DNA of 5,155 bases, taken from contig CANHAG010000125.1 of assembly GCA_947458525.1 (NCBI GenBank), positions 1-5,155 of the forward strand, in the 5' to 3' direction. The first letter of the stretch is position 1. Every line of letters begins with the position of its first letter. The notes under the pieces are model-generated. The model made no database searches, was not told the DNA's origin, and saw only the letters and a list, made by a program, of their open reading frames with translations. Shown in pieces: positions 1 to 5,155 of this stretch. The position numbers were made by a program, and so were the translations under genes. The stretch is from Rhodospirillaceae bacterium. Its GTDB lineage: Bacteria; Pseudomonadota; Alphaproteobacteria; Rickettsiales; UBA3002.

Positions 1-927
1 CGGATAGCCCATGGCTTTAAGGGTTGCATATTCGCGAATATGGTTGGCGATATCGGTGAAGAGAATCTGGTACACGATGACCATGCCCACCACCAGCCCC
101 ACCACCAGCCCCCTGCCGAAAATGAAGCCCACAGGGGCGACCTCGCGCCAGTATTTCTGCTCAAACGCCACAAGATCAGCGAAGGTGAACACATGCACGC
201 TTTCATCGAGCAGATTTTCAAGATCCTGCTTCACGGTTGCTACATCCGCGCCGGGGTTTAACTGCACAACCCCGACATCCACATAGCTTGGGTTGCGATC
301 GCGGAACATGCGGAAGAAATTCGTATCACTGGTGATGATATTACCATCTGCCGCGAAGGAAGTTCCAAGCACCATCACCCCCGCCACCCGCACCCGCCGG
401 TCATTCACCTCGGTGAAGACGGGGCCCTTTTCCATCAGTTCGGTAATGGGGCCAAATTCGGGGCGCGAGGCTTTGTCGAACAGCACGGTATCGGCTTCTG
501 ATAGCTGGCGGGCGAAGGGGGCTACTTCACTGGCGTTGAAGATTCCGGCATCGGGGTCAACGCCGTACGCCATCAAGGTGCGCTTGGTGTGGGTGATGGG
601 ATTTTTCCACACTGGCATCCCGATATAAAGCGGGGTAACTCTCGCAACATCGGGATGCGACAGCGTGCGCATCATTTCGCGGCGGTCGAAAGGGTTGGTG
701 CGCCAGAGCGCCTCCGTCTGGCGGTGGAGGATGAAAATATCCCCCGACATTTTATTGGGTGCGCTGACGGCAGCGGCAAACAGCGCGTCGCGAAATCCCA
801 TCTGCATAAAGACAAGCATGGTCGCAAAGACCACGCCAAGCGTTGCGGCCAGCAGCTTGTTGCGGTCATGAACCAGCTGCCGCCAGGCCAGGCGCGAAGC
901 AAAACGCAGTGTGGATAGAGGCGTCAC
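1..927 (-). CDS. devC: DevC-like ABC exporter permease (FtsX/MacB-type), 3' end cut by window edge
   Basis: Inner-membrane permease of a DevBCA-type exporter. In characterised members it works with a DevA ATPase, a DevB membrane-fusion protein and TolC to export lipids or other substrates from the periplasmic side. Reading the minus strand from 927 gives 309 open codons to the window edge; the family is usually about 380-390 residues, so one or two C-terminal membrane segments are missing. Visible parts: N-terminal LAWRQLVHDRNKLLAATLG leading into membrane segment 1 (about 26-45), then MQMGFRDALF, a long periplasmic domain (about 55-262), and membrane segment 2 (about 266-290). That segment is followed by the DevC hallmark YQILFTDIANHIREYATLKAMGY. 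The start is GTG at 927-925, overlapping the stop of the upstream devB-like gene (GTGA); the first in-frame ATG lies inside membrane segment 1 and would truncate it. Only a weak GGA precedes the GTG, so translational coupling is likely. The family call is firm; the substrate is unknown. Confidence 0.9.
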   Translation of the reverse strand, partial: MTPLSTLRFASRLAWRQLVHDRNKLLAATLGVVFATMLVFMQMGFRDALFAAAVSAPNKMSGDIFILHRQTEALWRTNPFDRREMMRTLSHPDVARVTPLYIGMPVWKNPITHTKRTLMAYGVDPDAGIFNASEVAPFARQLSEADTVLFDKASRPEFGPITELMEKGPVFTEVNDRRVRVAGVMVLGTSFAADGNIITSDTNFFRMFRDRNPSYVDVGVVQLNPGADVATVKQDLENLLDESVHVFTFADLVAFEQKYWREVAPVGFIFGRGLVVGLVVGMVIVYQILFTDIANHIREYATLKAMGYP

Positions 928-1874
928 GGGTAAATCCGCACATCCACTTGCAGATAGATCATATTGCGTAACATGGCCGCATCCTCCTGTGGCACGGTGA
1001 TGCGTACCTCAATAATGCGGTTATCGCGGTTCGCCAGCGGATCGGTGTTGTTGAGATCATTTTTATAGACCTGAAACCCGAGCTCGCGCACCGTGCCGGT
1101 GATGGTTCTGCCAAGGCCGCGGATGGTGATCTCTGCCTTCTGCCCCGGCTTCACCCGCGCAATGTCGCGTTCATAGACTTCTGCCACCACGTCAAGCGCG
1201 GCCAGATTCGCCATTTCCACCACGCCCGAATCCCCCACGCGCTCACCCGGCCAGCTATGTATTTTGAGAATCGTGCCTGAGATGGGCGCTGTGACGGTAG
1301 TCTGTTTCACTTCTTCTTCCGCCAGCACCACGCGGGATTTTTCGGCCTCAAGTTCCGCCCGAAATGCGGCGATATTCGCACTGGCCTGCTCGGCGCGATT
1401 CTGCGCCTCGTCTTTGCGCGCAACCGATGCGGCGTTGGTAAGAGCCAGTTTGCGGTAGCGCTCAAACTCGCGTCTGGCGGTGCGTTCCTCGGCGATTTGC
1501 GCGTTGAGCCTGCCCTCAATCACCCCGATACCTGCTTTCGCGGTTTCAAGCGCGGCGCGCTTGCGGCCATGGTCGCTGAAGGTGACAATGAGATCTCCTG
1601 CCGTGACCTCCTGACCTTCTGCGACATGCAGAATTTCAACCCGCGCCCCGTCTGGCCCGGCATCATGCGAGACATGTACCACGCGCGAGCGCGGCTCAAT
1701 GCGCCCCAGCGCCCCGACACCACTCATATCGTTGGCAGGTAATGGTTGCGATATTTCAGAAGATGCAGAGGAGGTGGCAGTGGTGACTACAGATTCCGTA
1801 TTCCCTGAAAAGAACCACCAGCCGCCCGCAGCAGCAGCGAGCAATACCATCACCACGAGGATTTTTTTTGTCAT
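924..1874 (-). CDS. devB: DevB-like HlyD-family membrane-fusion (periplasmic adaptor) protein of an ABC exporter
   Basis: A 316-residue periplasmic adaptor that would link the DevC/DevA inner-membrane pump to an outer-membrane TolC channel. It has a Lys-rich start (TKK) and an uncleaved or signal-anchor hydrophobic stretch at 5-22, then a Ser/Thr-rich linker at 24-50. The family signature GALGRIEP is at 54-61. The first half of the lipoyl-like domain is at about 64-102, with a short alpha-helical hairpin at about 103-192 rich in Ala, Glu and Arg. The second lipoyl half begins VTAPISGTILKIHSWPGERV (194-213), followed by a beta-barrel region with VVAEVYERDI and a C-terminal RDNRIIEVRI...LQVDVRIYP. 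The protein is clearly shorter than cyanobacterial DevB, mainly in the hairpin. ATG at 1874 is preceded by AGGA four bases away. The gene overlaps the permease by four bases and is the first gene of the operon in this window. The family call is strong; the exported substrate cannot be read from the sequence. Confidence 0.92.
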   Translation of the reverse strand: MTKKILVVMVLLAAAAGGWWFFSGNTESVVTTATSSASSEISQPLPANDMSGVGALGRIEPRSRVVHVSHDAGPDGARVEILHVAEGQEVTAGDLIVTFSDHGRKRAALETAKAGIGVIEGRLNAQIAEERTARREFERYRKLALTNAASVARKDEAQNRAEQASANIAAFRAELEAEKSRVVLAEEEVKQTTVTAPISGTILKIHSWPGERVGDSGVVEMANLAALDVVAEVYERDIARVKPGQKAEITIRGLGRTITGTVRELGFQVYKNDLNNTDPLANRDNRIIEVRITVPQEDAAMLRNMIYLQVDVRIYP

Positions 1875-1907
1875 ACCATCCTGACCGGAAATGTTGCAGC
1901 GCAGCTT

Positions 1908-1935
1908 GCTATATCAGACTTCTGTGGCATTGCAA
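1908..1935 (-). promoter_or_regulatory. Candidate sigma70-type promoter for the devB-devC operon
   Basis: On the minus strand, TTGCAA (1935-1930) resembles a -35 box (4 of 6 consensus bases). TATAGC (1913-1908) resembles a -10 box (4 of 6). The spacer is 16 bp. Transcription would begin near 1901 and give a leader of about 25 bases that contains the AGGA in front of the ATG at 1874. It sits in the only spacer upstream of the operon, which is shared with the divergent aminotransferase. Both boxes are imperfect, so this is a candidate only. Confidence 0.35.
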
Positions 1936-1989
1936 ACCAGCCGCGCAAAACCGCTTGAATTTCTGCGCCCGGACGACTAATCAGCCACT

Positions 1990-3369
1990 ATGCTTCGTAG
2001 CTTTGATTATACCGCACCCGCCGTGCCACGTTCTTCGCCCACCATGACGGCGGCGAATCTTGCGGCGAAAGCACGGGCACTCGGCATTACGGTTGAAGTG
2101 TTCACCATTGGTGATTTATTTCCCAAACCTGCCGAATCCGAGATTCAGGGCTGGGTCAAACGCCTGCGCGAGGCGGCGGCTGCGTCACCCAAAGAGCCGC
2201 GCTTTCAGCTGCGCCCCACCATGCGCGAACGTGCATACTCCGAGACGGGCGGACTGCCAAGCCTGCGTGAACAGATTGCGCTGAGTTTCGTGGCCGATAC
2301 CGGCCAGCCAGTCACCGCCGCGGATGTGCGCTGCGGCAATGGCGGCAAGGGTGCGCTCACGGGCGCGTTTGCCTATCTTGCGGGCGTAAAAACCCCAACC
2401 ATCCTCATGGCCGCCCCCGGCTGGCCGACCAATTACGATATGTTTCCAGCAGGTGCGCGTATCGTGGAAATCGATACGAATGGACGCGGCCTGATGACGC
2501 CCGAGGAGCTTGCGGCGGCACTCATGCATGTGCCTGAGCCTTCTGTCATTCTCATCAATGCGCCGTCGAACCCTACCGGCGCGAATTACTCTGCCACCGA
2601 GCGCGAGGCGCTGCTTACCGTAGTGCGCGATAAAACCGCCCGCACGCTGGTGGCGTTTGATGACCCCTACGGCAAGCTGGTTTTTGATCAGGAACCCTAT
2701 GACATCGCCCGCGTGCTGCAGCGCGGCGCGGTGGAAAAATCATTGTTTGCGGCGGGGCGGATTGCGGTGTTCCGCACGGCCTCGAAAGAATATGGCATGG
2801 CCGGGTCGCGCGTGGGGTGGGTGGTTACTAAAAACGCCGAACTGCTTACCAGTTTGCAGAATTACAATGAATCCAAAGGTGGTGGGGTTTCCTCTGGCTC
2901 GCAGCTCGAGGTACAGGCGGCGCTGATGTTCGGGGATGATTTTATCACCCACACCGTCGCCACGCTGAAAAAGAAACGCGCACTGGTGATGGAAGGCATC
3001 GCCCAACTGCGCTATGCGCGGATGGCGCCACCGCAGGCGACAATTTACGCCTGGATTGATTTTGCCGGGCTTCGCGGAAAATTCGTACCGCTTGGTGCGA
3101 TTCCCACCGAGGCAGCGCGCGTAAGTAGTGACGTGCTGAGCGACGCCGAACGCAAGGCAGGCGGATTCACCATCGCCACCCCGGAAGATCTGATGCGCTA
3201 CCTCGTCTTTGTCGCCGGATTCTGCCCGGTGGCGGGCACGCCTTTTTACGCGCCCGGATCGCCCGCTGCGAAAGCCGACTGGCATGTGCGGATGAGTTTC
3301 TGCAATGACGAGGCGGAGCTGAAGCGTGGTCTTGCCGCGCTTGCCAATGCCGAAGCAACGCTGCGTTAG
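1990..3369 (+). CDS. Class I/II (fold-type I) PLP-dependent aminotransferase, substrate unassigned
   Basis: A 459-residue cytosolic enzyme expected to move an amino group between an amino acid and a 2-oxo acid using pyridoxal phosphate. Family residues seen: YSETGGLPSLREQIA (83-97); the cofactor phosphate loop GNGGKGAL (116-123); PGWPTNY (143-149); NAPSNPTG with Asn194; the Asp-x-x-Tyr pair Asp224/Tyr227 in DDPYGKLVF; the Schiff-base lysine Lys266 in TASKEYGMAGSRVGW, with Arg274; and the carboxylate-binding arginine, probably Arg434 in WHVRMSF. Nothing essential is missing, so it should be active. It is somewhat longer than the usual 390-420 residues, partly from an insertion at about 361-395 in the small domain. 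ATG 1990 is chosen because the stretch before the next ATG (2044) aligns with the family N-terminus (PRSSPTMTAANLAAKARALG). No Shine-Dalgarno site precedes 1990. It is divergent from devB and convergent with the DUF533 gene. The fold is certain; the substrate (aromatic amino acid, aspartate or other) is not. Confidence 0.93.
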   Translation: MLRSFDYTAPAVPRSSPTMTAANLAAKARALGITVEVFTIGDLFPKPAESEIQGWVKRLREAAAASPKEPRFQLRPTMRERAYSETGGLPSLREQIALSFVADTGQPVTAADVRCGNGGKGALTGAFAYLAGVKTPTILMAAPGWPTNYDMFPAGARIVEIDTNGRGLMTPEELAAALMHVPEPSVILINAPSNPTGANYSATEREALLTVVRDKTARTLVAFDDPYGKLVFDQEPYDIARVLQRGAVEKSLFAAGRIAVFRTASKEYGMAGSRVGWVVTKNAELLTSLQNYNESKGGGVSSGSQLEVQAALMFGDDFITHTVATLKKKRALVMEGIAQLRYARMAPPQATIYAWIDFAGLRGKFVPLGAIPTEAARVSSDVLSDAERKAGGFTIATPEDLMRYLVFVAGFCPVAGTPFYAPGSPAAKADWHVRMSFCNDEAELKRGLAALANAEATLR

Positions 3370-3393
3370 CGCGCCATCTTCCTGACCAAAACG

Positions 3394-4146
3394 TTACGCT
3401 GCCCGCGCAGTTCTGGATTTGAGCAGCTCAGCCTGCAGCGCCTGAGTAAAGCCGGGTTCGAGCTTCAAGGCAGCGGCAAGCTGGCTGAGATAAGCCTGCT
3501 CGGCGGCGCACTGGCTATCGCATACGAGCAGGGCAGCCAGATATACTTCCGCCCCTTCTTCCGGCGTTTTGGCTCCGGCCGCAATCTGATGGACATCCTG
3601 CGCGTTCGCCAGTTCGGTCATGAGGAAAGATTTTTCATTCGCCTCAAGTCCGCCCTGTTCGAGATGGCCGAGGATGCGCTGGGTCTCCTCCGCATCCACT
3701 TTACCATCGGCCTTAGCTGCGCCGATCATGGCGCGGATTACCGCCAGCGCCAGTTCACTGGTCTGCAAGGGTGCAGCCGCCGGAGCCGCAGCGGCAGCCG
3801 TGCTGGCCTGTGCATTCGCAATCAGCGATTTGAAATTTCCGGCCAGCGCCTTGCCCTGCGTCACCATCTCGCCGGCACCTTGTTTCACCGCATCTACCAC
3901 ACTGGCAGAGCCGCCAGCCGCCTTATTCGCCTGATAGGCATTGTACGTTTTATAGCCAAGCGTTCCAAGCAAGGCGAGGCCACCAAGTTTCGCGGCATTT
4001 TCTAATGTCTCGCCACTCACCAATTGGCTGGCCAGCCCGCCTGCAAGCAAACCGCCTGCAAACTGCTTGGTGGCCATGCCGCCGAGCATTTTGCCCACCA
4101 GACCATTCGCGTTAACATTGGAAAGAAGTGATTTCGCATCAAGCAT
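3394..4146 (-). CDS. DUF533 / YebE-like protein with C-terminal TerB-like domain
   Basis: A 250-residue protein with the DUF533 architecture. The start MLDAKSLLSNV is typical of the family. It is followed by a Gly/Ala/Leu-rich, weakly hydrophobic stretch (about 16-65, with GGLLAGGLASQLV and LGGLALLGTLGYKTYNAY) that may contact or span the inner membrane. An Ala/Pro linker lies at 114-127. A TerB-like helical domain follows from about 130, with AMIGAAKADGKVDAEE (139-154) and YLAALLVCDSQCAAEQAYLSQLAAAL (202-227). The acidic DGKVDAEE segment is the TerB-like signature. YebE in E. coli is envelope-stress linked, but the molecular role of the family is unknown. The start is set at 4146: a strong AGGAGG lies five bases upstream, and the longer reading from 4176 would begin inside the likely -10 box. 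It ends 24 bp from the convergent aminotransferase stop. Family call strong, function unknown. Confidence 0.9.
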   Translation of the reverse strand: MLDAKSLLSNVNANGLVGKMLGGMATKQFAGGLLAGGLASQLVSGETLENAAKLGGLALLGTLGYKTYNAYQANKAAGGSASVVDAVKQGAGEMVTQGKALAGNFKSLIANAQASTAAAAAPAAAPLQTSELALAVIRAMIGAAKADGKVDAEETQRILGHLEQGGLEANEKSFLMTELANAQDVHQIAAGAKTPEEGAEVYLAALLVCDSQCAAEQAYLSQLAAALKLEPGFTQALQAELLKSRTARAA

Positions 4147-4151
4147 CGTGA

Positions 4152-4157
4152 CCTCCT
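4152..4157 (-). promoter_or_regulatory. Ribosome binding site that fixes the DUF533 gene start
   Basis: AGGAGG on the minus strand (4157-4152) is five bases before the ATG at 4146. It is by far the strongest Shine-Dalgarno match in the window and selects MLDAKSLL over the ATG at 4176, which has no such site. Confidence 0.85.
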
Positions 4158-4173
4158 GAAGTTGAATGCCCGA

Positions 4174-4201
4174 CATATATGGTAGGGAATTAAAATTTCA
4201 A
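4174..4201 (-). promoter_or_regulatory. Candidate sigma70-type promoter for the DUF533 gene
   Basis: On the minus strand, TTGAAA (4201-4196) matches 5 of 6 bases of the -35 consensus. TATATG (4179-4174) matches 4 of 6 of the -10 consensus. The spacer is 16 bp and A/T-rich, in contrast to the G+C-rich surroundings. Transcription would start near 4167, leaving a leader of about 20 bases that includes the AGGAGG site. This makes the DUF533 gene an independent unit from argG upstream. Confidence 0.55.
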
Positions 4202-4205
4202 GGGG

Positions 4206-4217
4206 GACAAAATTGTC
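4206..4217. repeat. Short inverted repeat GACAA-AA-TTGTC upstream of the DUF533 promoter
   Basis: A five-base-arm inverted repeat with a two-base centre lies directly upstream of the candidate -35 box (4196-4201). Its right arm begins TTGTCATGCC (4213-4222), the same ten bases that form the outer end of the right arm of the 93-bp repeat at 4250-4342 when read on the minus strand. It could be an operator for the DUF533 promoter or a decayed piece of the same repeat family. The arms are too short to decide. Confidence 0.3.
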
Positions 4218-4249
4218 ATGCCACCTTTATGACGGCATCAGGCTTTCTC

Positions 4250-4342
4250 TTGTCATCCCCGCGCAGGCGGGGATCTGGCGCGGCGCGTGAAACTCTGCTG
4301 TGAAGTTAAAGAACTGGATGCCCGCCTTCGCGGGCATGACAA
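4250..4342. repeat. 93-bp dispersed-type palindromic element with hairpin-forming inverted ends
   Basis: The two ends, 4250-4278 and 4314-4342, are inverted copies of each other matching at 24 of 29 positions. Each end is also a perfect hairpin by itself. The left has an 8-bp stem ATCCCCGC/GCGGGGAT (4255-4274) around loop GCAG. The right has an 8-bp stem ATGCCCGC/GCGGGCAT (4318-4337) around CTTC. The 35-bp core (4279-4313) has no coding potential that I can see. The GTCATCCCCGC...GCGGGGAT motif resembles short intergenic palindromes common in proteobacteria and the Neisseria dRS3 pattern. No flanking target duplication is obvious. It lies between argG and the DUF533 gene; read from argG the right hairpin is followed by a few Ts (GTTCTTTAAC), so it may also help end or stabilise the argG transcript. 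It contains no transposase. Confidence 0.75.
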
Positions 4343-4354
4343 CGGTGAAGACGG

Positions 4355-4372
4355 GTGACGATATCACGTCAC
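4355..4372 (-). other. Small inverted repeat straddling the argG stop codon
   Basis: GTGACG (4355-4360) and CGTCAC (4367-4372) form a perfect 6-bp stem around a six-base loop, and the right arm includes the argG TGA. There is no T-tract after it, so it is not a convincing intrinsic terminator on its own. It may be chance or part of an mRNA 3'-end structure together with the hairpin at 4318-4337. Confidence 0.25.
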
Positions 4373-5155
4373 TTCCGCCCGCCCAGCAATCTCAACCGCA
4401 ATGCATTCAGCTTGATAAACCCTTCGGCGTCTTTCTGGTTATAGACGCTGTCGGCCTCAAACGTCACATGCTGCATGGAATAGAGGCTTTTGGGCGATTT
4501 GCGGCCAATGACCGAGACACTGCCTTTATAGAGTTTGAGGCGCACGGTGCCGGTGACATGTTCCTGACTTTTGTCAATCAGAGCCTGAAGCATTTCGCGC
4601 TCGGGGCTGAACCAGTAGCCGAAATAAATCAGTTCCGCATAGCGCGGCATGAGGTCGTCTTTCAGATGCATCGCACCACGATCCAGCGTGATGGATTCAA
4701 TGCCCCGGTGGGCAGCCAGCAGAATCGTGCCGCCCGGGGTTTCATACACCCCGCGCGATTTCATGCCGACATAGCGATTCTCGACCAGATCCAGCCGGCC
4801 GATGCCGTGCGCGCCTCCCAGCCGGTTGAGTTCCGCCAGCAACTGCGCGGGGGAGAGTTTCCTGCCATTCACCGCCACCGCATCTCCGCGCTCAAATTCC
4901 ACCTCGATGATCTCCGGTATATCCGGCGCTTTTTCGGGGCTTACGGTGAGACGGAACATGCTCTCATCCGCCGCCACCCAGGGGTCTTCCAGCGCCTTGC
5001 CTTCATAGGAGATGTGCAGCAGGTTGGCATCCATGCTGTAGGGGGCTTCGCCACGCTTGTCTTTTGCCACCGGAATCTGATGCTTCTCGGCATATTCCAG
5101 CATCTGCGTACGGCTGTTTAACTCCCACTCACGCCAGGGGGCGATGACTTTAATA
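4369..5155 (-). CDS. argG: Argininosuccinate synthase, C-terminal two thirds (5' end outside window)
   Basis: Cytosolic enzyme that joins citrulline and aspartate, using ATP, to give argininosuccinate in the second-last step of arginine synthesis. The frame is open to the right edge, giving 261 complete codons of a family of about 400. The first visible residues are [25 protein letters not shown], so translation does not start at the Met at 5103. The N-terminal ATP-pyrophosphatase loop (SGGxDTS) is outside the window. Family motifs present, in order: the APWREW segment, [22 protein letters not shown], the [18 protein letters not shown] substrate-binding stretch, [27 protein letters not shown], and the C-terminal [27 protein letters not shown]...[13 protein letters not shown]. 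The C-terminus is intact, with TGA at 4371-4369. The DUF533 gene 222 bp downstream has its own promoter, so no operon with it is evident. Identity is very secure. Confidence 0.97.
   Translation of the reverse strand, partial: IKVIAPWREWELNSRTQMLEYAEKHQIPVAKDKRGEAPYSMDANLLHISYEGKALEDPWVAADESMFRLTVSPEKAPDIPEIIEVEFERGDAVAVNGRKLSPAQLLAELNRLGGAHGIGRLDLVENRYVGMKSRGVYETPGGTILLAAHRGIESITLDRGAMHLKDDLMPRYAELIYFGYWFSPEREMLQALIDKSQEHVTGTVRLKLYKGSVSVIGRKSPKSLYSMQHVTFEADSVYNQKDAEGFIKLNALRLRLLGGRK

Noticed and set aside
11..918. Several plus-strand open frames (11-286, 293-628, 589-918)
   Set aside because: All are opposite the DevC-like permease, which reads without interruption on the minus strand with clear family motifs.
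2044..2046. ATG 2044 as the aminotransferase start
   Set aside because: It also lacks a good ribosome binding site and would remove residues that look like the conserved family N-terminus.
2740..3285. 181-codon open frame on the minus strand
   Set aside because: Antisense to the aminotransferase over its PLP-lysine and small-domain region; no recognisable domain and no ribosome binding site seen.
4144..4176. Upstream ATG at 4176 as the DUF533 gene start
   Set aside because: It falls within the likely -10 box and has no ribosome binding site, while the ATG at 4146 has AGGAGG five bases upstream and gives the family-typical MLDAKSLL start.
4318..4337. Strong intrinsic terminator for argG
   Set aside because: The stem is strong, but the following bases on the minus strand (CCAGTTCTTTAAC) are not a real T-tract, and the hairpin is explained by the repeat element.
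4204..4372. CRISPR array or small RNA gene in the argG-DUF533 gap
   Set aside because: The repeated units are two inverted ends rather than regularly spaced direct repeats, and there is no promoter-hairpin-T-tract arrangement that would support a small RNA.
4300..5121. 273-codon open frame on the plus strand
   Set aside because: It lies antisense to argG, whose protein sequence is unmistakable, and it starts inside the dispersed repeat. Its composition is that of a frame opposite a G+C-rich gene.

Overview
The window looks like chromosomal DNA from an alphaproteobacterium of moderately high G+C. The evidence is the argininosuccinate synthase sequence type, the alanine-rich proteins, and a dispersed palindromic repeat (GTCATCCCCGC...GCGGGGAT type) of the kind often scattered between genes in this class. 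The genus cannot be set from the sequence alone. I found no RNA gene, CRISPR array, transposase, phage gene or toxin-antitoxin pair. I also see no convincing previously undescribed system; this is mostly ordinary core and accessory chromosome.

Layout. Positions 1-1874 (minus strand) carry two genes of a DevBCA-type ABC exporter. The membrane-fusion (HlyD/DevB-like) protein comes first. Its stop overlaps the GTG start of the DevC-like permease by four bases (GTGA), and the permease runs off the left edge. The ATPase (DevA) would be expected just outside the window but is not visible. A 115-bp divergent spacer (1875-1989) separates this operon from a plus-strand class I/II PLP-dependent aminotransferase (1990-3369). 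That gene has a complete set of fold-type I residues but no visible Shine-Dalgarno site. It ends 24 bp from a convergent minus-strand gene for a DUF533/TerB-like (YebE-type) protein. The DUF533 gene has a clear promoter and a near-perfect ribosome binding site, which place its start at 4146.

The 222-bp gap 4147-4368 holds that promoter, a small inverted repeat, and a 93-bp element (4250-4342). The ends of the element are 29-bp inverted repeats, each of which is itself a hairpin. From 4369 to the right edge is the C-terminal two thirds of argG (argininosuccinate synthase, arginine biosynthesis), also on the minus strand.

How the genes relate. Only the DevB-DevC pair is clearly one functional unit: a tripartite efflux pump that would need an ATPase and an outer-membrane TolC partner from elsewhere. 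The aminotransferase, DUF533 protein and ArgG have their own transcription units or are convergent/divergent, and nothing ties them into one pathway. The most worthwhile second looks are the hairpin-ended repeat with a compensatory base change between its arms, the RBS-less aminotransferase start, and the unusually compact DevB.
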